A stretch of DNA of 64,000 nt from JBBIQV01 sp964555285 (GTDB lineage: Bacteria; Nitrospirota; Nitrospiria; Nitrospirales; Nitrospiraceae). Below are positions 36,129 through 46,100 of this stretch, one piece after another; positions within the stretch are counted from its first letter, which is position 1, and every line of letters starts with the position of its first letter. The stretch covers positions 5,348-69,347 of the forward strand of contig CAZKRM010000016.1 of assembly GCA_964555285.1 (NCBI GenBank), read 5' to 3'. The notes below the pieces were generated by a model, which did not search any database, was not told the origin of the DNA, and worked only from the letters and a program-made list of their open reading frames with translations. Position numbers and translations under genes: made by a program.

Positions 36129-36872
36129 TCACCCCAATCTTCCGATCAACTCTTTCTGCAGGGTCACTAAATGCTGGATAGCCCTCCAGCCAAACGTCAG
36201 GAACTCGTCCATGTCCTTCTTGTCGAACGGCGTCCGTTCCGCCGTTCCCTGAATCTCAACATACTGCCCCGTTCCGGTCATGACCAGATTCAGATCGACA
36301 TCGGCCAGCGAATCCTCCTGGTAGGCCAGATCCACCAGCACTTCCCCGCCGACTTTCCCAACGCTGATCGCGGCGAGATAGTCCGTCAGGGGCGATTTCT
36401 TGATGAGCTCCTTCTTCTTCAAGACGGCACAGGCATCGGCGAGGGCGATAAACGATCCGGTAATGGAAGCCGTTCGGGTGCCGCCGTCCGCTTGAATCAC
36501 GTCGCAATCGATCCAGACGGTCCGCTCTCCCAGCAGAGTCATATCGGTCACCGCTCGGAGCGCTCGCCCGACAAGCCGCTGAATCTCTAATGTTCGCCCG
36601 CCTTGTTTTCCCTTCACCGCCTCCCGTGGCGACCGTTCATGAGTCGATCGAGGGAGCATGGCGTATTCCGCAGTGACCCATCCCGTCCCCTTTCCCTTGA
36701 GAAATGGTGGGACTTTCTCTTCCACCGAGGCGGTACAGATCACTTTGGTATCCCCCATCTCGATCAGGACGGAGCCTTCTGCATGTTTAATGAAGTTTCT
36801 CGTGACCTTCACAGGCCGGACTTGGTCCCTGCGGCGGCCATCGAAACGGATCAGCCCCACCCCCTCGCTCAT
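36129..36872 (-). CDS. rph: Ribonuclease PH
   Basis: A 247-aa phosphorolytic 3'-exoribonuclease for tRNA maturation. It has GKGTGWVTAEYAMLPRSTHERSPRE, the phosphate-binding GGRTLEIQRLVGRALR and CDVIQADGGTRTASITG. ATG 36872 is chosen: AGGAG lies just upstream, and sequence before it is unlike the family. The two tRNA genes follow on the same strand, fitting its role. Confidence 0.97.
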   Translation of the reverse strand: MSEGVGLIRFDGRRRDQVRPVKVTRNFIKHAEGSVLIEMGDTKVICTASVEEKVPPFLKGKGTGWVTAEYAMLPRSTHERSPREAVKGKQGGRTLEIQRLVGRALRAVTDMTLLGERTVWIDCDVIQADGGTRTASITGSFIALADACAVLKKKELIKKSPLTDYLAAISVGKVGGEVLVDLAYQEDSLADVDLNLVMTGTGQYVEIQGTAERTPFDKKDMDEFLTFGWRAIQHLVTLQKELIGRLG

Positions 36873-37331
36873 ATGGCTCTCCTCTCCCCATCGCTCACGG
36901 TGGCGCATTATAGTGAAGGGACCGATAAAGAGCAATGAAACGGCACGCCAGCCGTGATGTCCGTGGCAGTTCGTGCCGTGCGCCCTTGACGACGCGCAAC
37001 GCGTACCCGGATGTACAGGCACACCAGGATCAAAAGACTAATTATGTACACACACCATCCGATAGGGAGGAAGATGTGAGGCATGCGAGAGCGGAGTCTC
37101 ATCGCCGGCAAGTGGCAAAAAGTTTCATCTGGCGTAGGGATAGAATTGCTTCGCAACGTGTTCTGCGAGAGACACAACCCTTGTCCTAGCGACCTGTTTG
37201 CCGTTCCTACAGTGGCACAGAAGGTGCATTCTGTTTCTCAGTTCTTTCGCAGGCTTAAGCCCACAACAAATCAGCCGATAAGAGACATCATCGCGTGATG
37301 ACCTCCTTGTGCCTGAACCCCTGATCCAACT
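36873..37331. other. Gene-free divergent stretch
   Basis: About 460 nt between rph and the receiver-HD-GYP gene. No credible coding region was seen. It should contain promoters for both genes. Confidence 0.5.
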
Positions 37332-38468
37332 ATGCCGACACTCATGACCGGAATCTACGACCACGCGCTTCTCGACAACCGACACATTCTCGTAGTGGAC
37401 GATGAAGAACCGATCCGGAAAATTCTCGGCTACCTCCTCCAAAGTCATGGTTACCCCGTCACCCTCGCGGGCGATGCCCGAGAAGCGCGTCAGTGGTTGG
37501 GAACACAGCCCTTCGCGTTGGTTCTCTGCGATGTCAACATGCCGGGAGAGTCCGGCATGGATTTCGTGCGGTACATCCTGGCTGAATATCGCACCACGGC
37601 GGCCATCATGGTCACGGGGTTAGATAGCCCCGTGTTGGCCAACGCTGCGCTCGACATGGGCGCTTTTGGGTATGTCATTAAACCGTTCGAGACGAACGAG
37701 GTCTTGATCAACGTCGCGAACGCCCTCCACCGCCGCCGGCTCGAGATCGAGAATCGCTCGCATCAGGACAATTTGGAGGAGATTGTCCGCACCAGGACGA
37801 TGGCGTTGCAGCAAGCCTTGGATTGGTTGGAACGCAGCGAGAAGGAGCTGCGCCTGTCGCGGGAAGAAACCATCCAACGTCTCGCCATTGCAGCGGAGTT
37901 CAGGGACAGTGCCACGGCGCAACACATTCGGCGCATGAGCCATTACTGCGAGCTCCTGGCCCGACAGTGCGGCATTTCCCCCGACCGCTGCGACCTCATC
38001 CGTACCGCGAGCCCGATGCATGACATCGGCAAGATTGGGACGCCCGATCACGTCCTCCTCAAGCCCGGGAAATTTACGCCGGAAGAATTCAATGTGATCG
38101 CCCAACATGCCGAAATCGGCTATCGCATCCTGAGCGGATCGGATGCCGAACTGCTGAAAGTAGCCGCCGTCATCGCCTGGACGCACCATGAACGCTGGGA
38201 CGGCAGCGGGTACCCGAGAGGCCTGAAGGGAGAGGCCATCCCGATCGAAGGCCGCATCGCCGCAATTGCCGATGCATTCGACGCCCTGACGACCGAGCGG
38301 GTCTACAAGCCTGCATTCACACTCGATCACGCAGTAGACCTGATGCTGAAACATCGCGCGGAGCACTTCGATCCGGAGCTGCTCGACACCTTCATGACCT
38401 CGATGGACGACATCAAACTCATCCATGAGCAGTACGGCGATCGCATAGGACGCGCCCCCACCTGCTAA
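37332..38468 (+). CDS. Response regulator with HD-GYP phosphodiesterase output (RpfG-like)
   Basis: A 378-aa protein: receiver (about 18-130; VVDDEE acid pair, Asp in LVLCDVNMPG, Lys in VIKPFE), a short coiled linker, then an intact HD-GYP domain with HDIGKIGTPDHVLLKPGKF and HHERWDGSGYP. All metal and GYP residues are present, so c-di-GMP hydrolysis is likely. This contrasts with the altered HD-GYP at 17605-19701. No kinase gene adjacent. Confidence 0.95.
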   Translation: MPTLMTGIYDHALLDNRHILVVDDEEPIRKILGYLLQSHGYPVTLAGDAREARQWLGTQPFALVLCDVNMPGESGMDFVRYILAEYRTTAAIMVTGLDSPVLANAALDMGAFGYVIKPFETNEVLINVANALHRRRLEIENRSHQDNLEEIVRTRTMALQQALDWLERSEKELRLSREETIQRLAIAAEFRDSATAQHIRRMSHYCELLARQCGISPDRCDLIRTASPMHDIGKIGTPDHVLLKPGKFTPEEFNVIAQHAEIGYRILSGSDAELLKVAAVIAWTHHERWDGSGYPRGLKGEAIPIEGRIAAIADAFDALTTERVYKPAFTLDHAVDLMLKHRAEHFDPELLDTFMTSMDDIKLIHEQYGDRIGRAPTC

Positions 38469-38615
38469 GAGTGCACCCGTTCGTTGACCGACGCGTTCGT
38501 CTCCGACTATACTCACCGCCGATCTCGCCGGTACACCTCATCAAGGCGATCCTCCCGGCTTCTTCGCCGGCCAGCGACTGGGAAATTCTACACATACTGA
38601 AGAAAGGTCTGTATC

Positions 38616-39101
38616 GTGAAGCGGAGATGGACCACCCGGAATTGGATCGCGTACCTGTGTGAAACATTGGTGGCATCGGGAACGATGCCGGCGTGGGAAG
38701 CGGCTACCTATCTCACGGAGCACCTCTTCGGCGAGAAACCCAACCCTCGCCTCTTGGAGACCAAGAACCCGTACGAAGAGACGTCCCAGTTCTTACAGCG
38801 GCTCTATCATCCGTTGGTCGAAGCCGCCGCACGCGATGTCGCGCTCCCGGAGTCGGCCATGATTCACGTCTTCACCGATATCAGCCTGACCGGGAAGTCG
38901 GCCGTACTGGTCGTCTACTTCCCCGGCCACAACCGGCCGCACCAACTTCTCATGTTGGACGCCGCCAAGGCCTGGGACCTGGTTTTCCCAGAGGCTGAGA
39001 CCTTCAATGCTTGGGCGGAGGAACGCTACCGATGGATCGCTCAAGCTCTGCGAACAGCCATCGCTCAGCTTCCCGCCGAAGTTCTCGCGACCACTCTGTA
39101 A
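38616..39101 (+). CDS. Conserved-looking hypothetical protein
   Basis: A 161-aa soluble protein starting at GTG 38616 (AAAGG about 10 nt upstream). It has a basic N-terminus (MKRRWTTRNWIAYL), a helical first half and a central beta-rich MIHVFTDISLTGKSAVLVVYFPG. No family recognised. The codon pattern and ribosome site support a real gene. Confidence 0.6.
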   Translation: MKRRWTTRNWIAYLCETLVASGTMPAWEAATYLTEHLFGEKPNPRLLETKNPYEETSQFLQRLYHPLVEAAARDVALPESAMIHVFTDISLTGKSAVLVVYFPGHNRPHQLLMLDAAKAWDLVFPEAETFNAWAEERYRWIAQALRTAIAQLPAEVLATTL

Positions 39102-39168
39102 GACAGACTCCCTCGTCCGCACAGTCAGGGACTACGGTTCTCGTTTGGTCGTGCGTGTCCGGTTCAGT

Positions 39169-40377
39169 TCAGTGGTGAGGCTTCAGACTCATCCTGCCGC
39201 TTCGTGGGTCTACACTGACTGTCGTTTTCCCCTCCAACACGCGGAGCAACGTTTCTCCCGCGATCTCGCGACGCCAGCCTCGGAGGATGGGCAGGTCGAG
39301 CTGGCCTCGTTGCTCCTTCACATCGACGAGGGTTTGCAGGTCGGCAGTGGTGGCGAGGAGTGTCGGCGCGATGTCTGCTTCAGCGGCTCGCGTCTTCAGG
39401 ACAGCCTGGAGCAGTTCGACGAGCCCCGTGGATTCTGGTTCCGGCCTTTTGTCGCGGGGAATCTCGGGCCATTCGGAGGGCGGCAATGCCAAGGCTTTTT
39501 GGATCACATCGAGGATCGTGGCGCCGTTGCGGTCGATCTCCGAGGGATGCAGGCCGCGGACACCTCGGAGTTCGTTGATGGCCTTCGGCGCCTGCCGCGC
39601 AAGTTGGAGCACGACTTCGTCGCGGAGCACGCGGCCCCGTGGGACGTTCTTGCGCTTCGCCTCCCCTTCCCGCCAGGCCGCGAGCGCTCTGAGCACCGCT
39701 GCGGTTTTGGGTTTGAGACTCTCCCAGCCGCGAATGCGCTGATAGCGCTCTTGCGGTTCGCGGGTCCCGCTGCCTAACACGGATTCGAGCCGATCGAATT
39801 CCTCTTGCACCCAATCCAACCGACCCAACGACGTGAGCTTCCCGCGCAAGTGGTCGTGGACGGCCAGCAGATATTGGACGTCTTCCAGCGCGTAGGTAAT
39901 CTGCTCCTTCGTCAGCGGGCGCTGGCTCCAATTGGTAAACGTATGGGCTTTGTCGAGGCGAGTGCCGCTCACGCGATGGACCAGATGCGCATACGCCACC
40001 TGGGCTCCATGCCCGGCCATCGCCGCGGCGATTTGGGTATCGAAGAACGGTTTCGGTACTTGGCCGGCATACGTGGCGAACAACTCCAGATCCTGGCGGC
40101 CGGCGTGCAGTACTTTTTCTAACGTCGGCCGGCAGAGCAGCTCCCAGAAATTGTCCAGCGGCCCCTTCGCGTGCAGCGCGGGAAAGTCCAGCACGGCGGC
40201 GACGCTGTGGGTTGCGATCTGAATGAGTTCGAGCCGAGGCACGTAATTGTCCTCGCCGACGAACTCCGTGTCGATTGCGATCCGCCCGGCCTCGCACAAA
40301 TGCGCGCACAGGGAATCGAGCCCGGTGTGGTCGGCAATGTAGTAGGTGATGTGCGTCGTGGCCAACTGGTTACTCAA
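39169..40377 (-). CDS. rnd: Ribonuclease D
   Basis: A 402-aa 3'-5' exoribonuclease: DEDDy residues in AIDTEFVGED, GRQDLELF and YALEDVQYL, then an HRDC domain (about 215-295). It trims tRNA and other small RNA 3' ends. The start is TTG 40377, inside the stop region of the J-domain gene (TTGAGTAA), indicating coupling; no ATG precedes the first conserved strand. Confidence 0.93.
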   Translation of the reverse strand: MSNQLATTHITYYIADHTGLDSLCAHLCEAGRIAIDTEFVGEDNYVPRLELIQIATHSVAAVLDFPALHAKGPLDNFWELLCRPTLEKVLHAGRQDLELFATYAGQVPKPFFDTQIAAAMAGHGAQVAYAHLVHRVSGTRLDKAHTFTNWSQRPLTKEQITYALEDVQYLLAVHDHLRGKLTSLGRLDWVQEEFDRLESVLGSGTREPQERYQRIRGWESLKPKTAAVLRALAAWREGEAKRKNVPRGRVLRDEVVLQLARQAPKAINELRGVRGLHPSEIDRNGATILDVIQKALALPPSEWPEIPRDKRPEPESTGLVELLQAVLKTRAAEADIAPTLLATTADLQTLVDVKEQRGQLDLPILRGWRREIAGETLLRVLEGKTTVSVDPRSGRMSLKPHH

Positions 40378-41005
40378 AGGGCTTGTATCGCCCGCTCGGA
40401 TTGAATTGCGGTTCGGTGTTGCTGAGACTGAGGTACTCTTTCAAAAACTGATGGGCCTCGATGATCCGTCGCAGTTCCGGCTCGGAGCTGCGGTCGCCTT
40501 TGCGGGCATCGGGGTGAATTTTCTTGGCGCGTTGACGGAAAGCCGAGGTGACCTCCGCCATAGAGCGGCCAAGCTCCAACCCTAACGCGGCGTAAGCGTC
40601 GTGCGCGTTGTCGATTTCGCCGCATCCTCCCGTCCGGTCTCCGCCCCCCCCACCGCCGGCTGCCTTTAAGAAATCTGCCGGATTGATTCTTCGGCGTCGC
40701 CGGCGCGGCCGCTCGCGGACTTCACTGTCGAGATCGTCCCATCGATCCTCGATGAATTCCAAACGCGCTTCCAGCCTGCTCGCGCCGGCGACGTCATAGA
40801 TGTGCGGGAGTTCTTCTTCGATGAGTCCCAGCGTCCGTTCGATTTCATCGAGGCCCTGTTCGACGGGGAAGAAACTGTCCACCCGATCTTGCATCATATA
40901 GTCCACTGCAAATTCGAGGCTGTCTTCCGTCTTGGTCCGGAGCGACTCGATGCGACGACGCATGCCGCCCATGTATCTGGCGAACTTCTGGGGAGAAAAG
41001 GGCAC
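40370..41005 (-). CDS. J-domain protein
   Basis: A 211-aa protein with a C-terminal J-domain (about 133-195) carrying the HPD motif (KKIHPDARKG), preceded by an acidic and helical N-terminal region and an RPRRRRRRI/poly-Gly linker. Unlike DnaJ, the J-domain is at the C-terminus and no zinc or substrate domains exist. It should stimulate a DnaK ATPase. Coupled to rnd downstream. Confidence 0.85.
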   Translation of the reverse strand: MPFSPQKFARYMGGMRRRIESLRTKTEDSLEFAVDYMMQDRVDSFFPVEQGLDEIERTLGLIEEELPHIYDVAGASRLEARLEFIEDRWDDLDSEVRERPRRRRRRINPADFLKAAGGGGGGDRTGGCGEIDNAHDAYAALGLELGRSMAEVTSAFRQRAKKIHPDARKGDRSSEPELRRIIEAHQFLKEYLSLSNTEPQFNPSGRYKPFE

Positions 41006-41205
41006 GAGTCCTCTTTCGTCCGGCGGTCTTGTCTTACGGAAGACGGTGCTGCGTGGACCGAGGCGATTCTAACATAACCGACACAACCACCACAGCCTCC
41101 GGAGAGGACACAGGGATGTAGCCGATTGCAAGATACGTCCTCAACGGAGAAGATAGCCGGAAGGTGTTGCTCTATGAGCGGTGCCTCGGCGGGGTGGAAT
41201 ACCCG

Positions 41206-42648
41206 CTACTCTCTCGACGCGTCGTCGGCCACCTTCGCGCGGCGGCGCGCCACTCCTGTTTCCCTCGCTGCCGTTGCCACGGCTTTGGCCGCGCGCGGCA
41301 CGACTTCCTTATCGAACACGCTCGGTATGATGTAGTCTTCGCTGAGCGTGGACGGAGGAATCACATCCGCGATCGCCTTCGCCGCCGCCAGCTTCATCGC
41401 TTCGTTGATTTCCTTTGCCTGCACGTCCAGCGCCCCGCGGAAGATGCCGGGAAAGGCCAGCGCATTGTTGATCTGATTGGGATAGTCCGACCGGCCCGTC
41501 GCGAAGATGCGGCAGTGAGCGACGGCGAGCTGCGGGGTGATTTCCGGGTCCGGGTTCGCCATCGCGAAGACAATCCGGTCTTTCGCCATGAGGTCCAGGT
41601 CGGCAGGCGTGAGAATGTTTCCGACCGACAGGCCGATGAAGACGTCGGCGTCCTTCAACGCATCTTGCAACGACCCTCGCGGGCGGTCGCGCTGAATACA
41701 GGCGGAGAGATCGGTCCGGCAGGCACGAAGCTGCTCGGCTTCTCCCCACAGGACAATCCCCTGGGGTTCGCAGCCGATCACGTGTGAGGCGCCGGCAGCC
41801 AGCATCATGCGGCAACAGGCGGTCCCTGCCGCCCCGAGGCCGTTGACGACGATCCGGATGTCCTCGATCCGTTTTCCCGTTACTTTGAGCGCGTTGGTCA
41901 GTGCGGCCAGAAGGACGACGGCGGTCCCGTGCTGATCGTCGTGCATCACCGGAATATCCAATGACGCTCGGAGCCGCCGCTCGATGTCGAAACAGCGCGG
42001 GGCGCTGATGTCTTCCAGGTTGATCGCCCCAAAACCGGGAGCGATCCCCTGCACGATACGGACGATCTCGTCCGGGTCCTGGGTACTGAGACAGATGGGC
42101 CAGGCATCGATCCCCGCCAGTTCCTTGAAGAGCATGGCCTTGCCTTCCATCACCGGCAGAGCCGCTTCTGCACCCAGATTCCCCAGCCCCAACACCGCCG
42201 ATCCGTCCGTCACGACGGCGACGCTGTTGCTCTTGATCGTAAAGGCGTAGGCCTTGGTCCGGTCCTTGGCAATGGCTTGAGAGACCCGTCCCACGCCGGG
42301 AGTATAGACCATCGAGAGAGTGTTGCGGGTATTGACCGGCAGCTTGCTCTGGACCCGGATCTTGCCGCCGAGGTGGAGCAGAAATATCCGGTCGGAGGAC
42401 GACAGGACCGTCACTTCCGGGAGTGAGCCAAGCCGAGCGAGAACCTTCTCCCCATGCGTTTCATTCTGCACGTCGAACGTGACGTCGCGCACCATCCGTT
42501 CGGCACTGGCCGATACGATGTCCACCGCGCCTAGATTCGCCCCCTCTTCCGCGAGGGTGGCGGCAACCTTGGCGAACATGCCGGGTTTGTTCGCGAGTTC
42601 TAACCGGACCGTGAGTCGGTAGTTGGAATAGGGACCGATGTCAGTCAT
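41206..42648 (-). CDS. NAD-type malic enzyme with N-terminal ACT domain
   Basis: A 480-aa protein: ACT domain (about 8-80, NYRLTVRLELANKPGMFAKVAATLAEEGANL), malic domain (SMVYTPGVGRVSQAI, KGKAMLFKELAGIDAWP-type region, metal-binding DISAPRCFDIERRL, MHDDQHGTAVV) and NAD-binding domain (VNGLGAAGTACC). It decarboxylates malate to pyruvate. The ACT domain suggests control by an amino acid. ATG 42648 gives the family-like start; the ribosome site is weak, and an in-frame start 12 codons upstream is possible. Confidence 0.92.
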   Translation of the reverse strand: MTDIGPYSNYRLTVRLELANKPGMFAKVAATLAEEGANLGAVDIVSASAERMVRDVTFDVQNETHGEKVLARLGSLPEVTVLSSSDRIFLLHLGGKIRVQSKLPVNTRNTLSMVYTPGVGRVSQAIAKDRTKAYAFTIKSNSVAVVTDGSAVLGLGNLGAEAALPVMEGKAMLFKELAGIDAWPICLSTQDPDEIVRIVQGIAPGFGAINLEDISAPRCFDIERRLRASLDIPVMHDDQHGTAVVLLAALTNALKVTGKRIEDIRIVVNGLGAAGTACCRMMLAAGASHVIGCEPQGIVLWGEAEQLRACRTDLSACIQRDRPRGSLQDALKDADVFIGLSVGNILTPADLDLMAKDRIVFAMANPDPEITPQLAVAHCRIFATGRSDYPNQINNALAFPGIFRGALDVQAKEINEAMKLAAAKAIADVIPPSTLSEDYIIPSVFDKEVVPRAAKAVATAARETGVARRRAKVADDASRE

Positions 42649-42784
42649 TGCTAGACCGTCACACGCTCTATAAGAGATTACCACATGTAACCGATGTCCC
42701 CCCTTCCTAATTCGTTTCTGTGTGTCGGTTGCACAAGAAACTGATAGGCGAGTGGCTTGAGGCCCTGCATCCTGTTCGGCCCTG

Positions 42785-42813
42785 TTGACATTTCTTCGAC
42801 ATTTGGCTACGGT
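42785..42813 (+). promoter_or_regulatory. Possible promoter of the small Lys-rich protein gene
   Basis: TTGACA at 42785-42790, 17-nt spacer, TACGGT at 42808-42813. The -35 is perfect, the -10 is poor. It lies about 60 nt before the gene start. Confidence 0.35.
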
Positions 42814-42873
42814 ACGCCGCTAATTTTCAGGGCACGAGTACATAAATCCAATGTTGAAAGGAGGTGAAGTCTC

Positions 42874-43053
42874 ATGAAGCGTTTATTGATGGCAGTGATG
42901 GCGGTCGCGGTTGCGGTCGCGTTCAGCGCCCCTTCCTTCGCCGATGATACCAAGAAGAAGGACAAGAAGGATGAAAAGAAGGGCGGCACGCACCTTATTT
43001 ACAGCGACCAGAAGAAAGACGAGAAGAAGAAGGACGACAAGAAGGGCAAGTAA
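42874..43053 (+). CDS. Small secreted Lys/Asp-rich protein
   Basis: A 59-aa protein. AAAGGAGGTGA lies 6 nt before the ATG, an ideal ribosome site. The first 23 residues are a clear Sec signal (MKRLLMAVMAVAVAVAFSA then PSFA/DD). The mature 36 residues are mostly Lys and Asp/Glu in KKDKKDEKK and KKDEKKKDDKK runs around a central GGTHLIYSD. It has its own possible promoter and a strong terminator, so it is probably abundant. Function unknown; the tail could bind metal, polyphosphate or cell-surface polymers. Confidence 0.8.
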   Translation: MKRLLMAVMAVAVAVAFSAPSFADDTKKKDKKDEKKGGTHLIYSDQKKDEKKKDDKKGK

Positions 43054-43100
43054 TAAAGGAAGCATCGCTTCCGGTAAGGCTAGCCTTACTTGCGCTTTGT

Positions 43101-43141
43101 CGATTGGCCTGCGGTCATCAGATCGCAGGCCAATCGTTTTT
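43101..43141 (+). terminator. Intrinsic terminator after the small Lys-rich protein gene
   Basis: A 13-bp perfect stem (43101-43113 with 43124-43136), 10-nt loop and a TTTTT tract. It ends 36 nt before the next gene. Confidence 0.85.
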
Positions 43142-43185
43142 GGGGCGGTTGACCTCCCCGCTCAGCCGATGCTACGGTGACTTCT

Positions 43186-46100
43186 ATGCCGTCGTGTCAT
43201 GCTGATCGACCCGCGAATCGCCTCCTTCACGAGACGAGTCCCTATCTCCTCCAACACGCCTACAACCCTGTGGACTGGTATCCCTGGGGCGCTGAAGCCC
43301 TCCAACGGGCGCGCGACCTGAATCGCCCCATTCTCCTCTCCATCGGCTATTCCGCCTGCCACTGGTGCCACGTCATGGAACGCGAGTCCTTCGAGGATGA
43401 GCAAATTGCCCAGCTCATGAACCAACACTTCGTCTGCATCAAGGTTGATCGCGAAGAGCGGCCCGATCTGGACGAGATTTACATGCAGGCGACCGTCGCG
43501 ATGAACCAGGGGCAAGGCGGCTGGCCGATGACCGTGTTTCTCACGCCGGAGCAGGAACCGATCTTTGCCGGCACGTACTTTCCTCCAGCGGATCGCTGGG
43601 GACGGCCCGGGTTTGCCACGGTGCTGACCAAGGTGGCGGAATTCTGGAAGAACGATCCTGACGGCATGCGGCGACAAGCAGGCGATCTCACGACTCGATT
43701 AAAAAACGAACTCGGCATTCCCTCCCCCATGACGGTCGGGCAGGATGAACTGGATGCCGCCGTCACCCAGTTTGCCGAAGATTTTGATTCACGCTACGGC
43801 GGCTTCGGCAGTGCTCCCAAGTTTCCTCCCGCCACCGGCCTGTCGCTGCTGCTGCGCTGTTACCACCGGACTCGTGACGCCCACACCCTTCAGATGGTGA
43901 CCAAGACGCTGGATGCGATGGCTGCGGGCGGGATCTATGACCACATCGGTGGGGGCTTCGCCCGCTATTCGACCGACGAACGATGGCTGGTTCCGCATTT
44001 CGAGAAGATGCTGTACGACAACGCGCTCCTCGCGCGCACGTATGTCGAGGCCTATCAGGTCACCCAGGAGGATCGCTATCGGCAGATCGCGACTGAGGTG
44101 CTCGATTACATTGTTCGGGAAATGACCGCGCCGGAAGGAGGCTGGTACTGTTCAACGGACGCAGACTCGGAAGGCGTCGAAGGCAAGTTTTTTGTATGGA
44201 CGCCGGAGGAGATTCGCGCCGCCGTTCAGACGGACGAAGAAGCTCGCCTGTGTTGCGCCTACTACGACATCACGCCGGGTGGGAACTGGGAGCACAAGAA
44301 TATCCCCCATACCCCTCGTTCTATTGAGGTGCTAGCCAAGGAGCTGGGCGTCACGGTCGATGAATTGCGCAAGACGATCGGCCGGCTCCGCCTGTTAATC
44401 TACGAGGCCCGTCGCCGGCGGGTACCTCCAGGCTTGGATGACAAGATCATCACGGCTTGGAACGGCATGATGATTAGCGCGATGGCCGAAGCCGCCAGGG
44501 TGTTGGGAGAAGATTGTTATCTCCAGTCGGCGCAGCGAGCGGCGGACTTTCTGCTGTCGAGCCTGTCCAAGCCGGACGGCGGACTGTTGCGGACTGCCCG
44601 CGCCGGCAAAGCTCACCTCGATGCCTATCTGGAAGACTACGCGTATGTGGCGGAAGGCCTCGTCGATCTGTACGAAGCGGGGGGTGAGGAGCGGTATCTG
44701 AAGGAGGCGGTGCGTCTGGCGGAGCGGATGGTAGAAGACTTCATCGACTCGGAGCAAGGCGGGTTTTTTACGACGGCGAACCGTCACGAACGGCTGATCC
44801 TTCGTAGCCGGGAAGGTCCGGACGGCGCCATGCCCAGCGGGAATGCGGTGGCTGCGTCGGCTCTAGCTCGGTTGTCGTTCCATTACAATCGGGATGATTT
44901 CCGTCGTGCAGCGGCCGAGGCAGTTCGTGCCTATGGGCGACAGATCCGCCGACACCCGAGATCGTTCGCCAAGAGTCTGGTGGTGGTGGATTGTGTGACG
45001 AATGGGCCGGTCGAACTTGCCTTTGTCGGATCCCCGACCGATGCCAGGCTCAACGCTCTGAAGTCCGGCGTCGCGCAGTATTATCTGCCGAATCGGATTG
45101 TGGCCTGGGGCGATCCTGCTCGACCAACGGATCACCCGCTCTTAGCCGGGAAGAACCTCGTGGCGGGGCAACCTGCTCTCTACGTCTGCCGGAACTTCGC
45201 CTGCCGACAGCCGATCACCGATCCGGCAGACATCGCGACACTGCTCGCCTCGGAGTTCCGGCAACAGGAAACGCGCAGGCCGTCGGGAGAGAAATCTTTA
45301 ACGGGCAGGCGTCTTCCAGGCTTTGCCACCGTCGGAGGAACGGCAGCCTATGCGGCCCGGGCGATCAATCGAACCCCGTTGTCCCAAGGTCCGGCGAATG
45401 GTTTCACGGCGCTCGGCTCGACCGGTTTGACGACCAGCCGCTTGGGATTCGGAACCTACCGCGTCGATCTGAGTGAGCCGACGCATCGCGCAGCGCTGGT
45501 CAAGGCGCTCAGGGAGGGCTGCAACCTCATCGACACCTCCACCAATTACATGGATGGAGACAGCGAGCGGCTCGTGGGGTCGGTGCTCACCGAGCTGACC
45601 AAGGCCGGAGAACTCGCTCGCGAGCAGGTGATCGTCGTTTCAAAGATCGGGTATGTCCAGGGAGAGAATCTCAAGCAGGCCGAGGCTCGCGAAAAAGCCG
45701 GCAAGCCATATCCTGACATGGTGAAGTACGGCGATGGCATGTGGCACTGTCTCCATCCCGATTTTCTGGCCGACCAGTTGGCGCTGTCGCTCGACCGCTT
45801 GGGGCTCGACACACTGGACGTCTGTCTTCTGCACAACCCGGAATATTTTCTCTCTGAGGCGCAGCACCGTGGAGGAACCGACCTCACGTCGTTGCGTGAA
45901 CAATTCTATGCAAGGCTACAAGCCGCGTTTACCTACTTCGAGTCGCAGGTCGCCGCAGGCCGGCTGCGATGGTACGGCGTGTCGTCGAACACCGCGACCG
46001 CGCGCCCCGACGATCCCGAGGCCACGTCGCTTTCGCGCCTGCTCGTGGCCGCGCATGCTGCGGCGCATCAAACCGGCCGGCGCGAACATCACTGTCGCGT

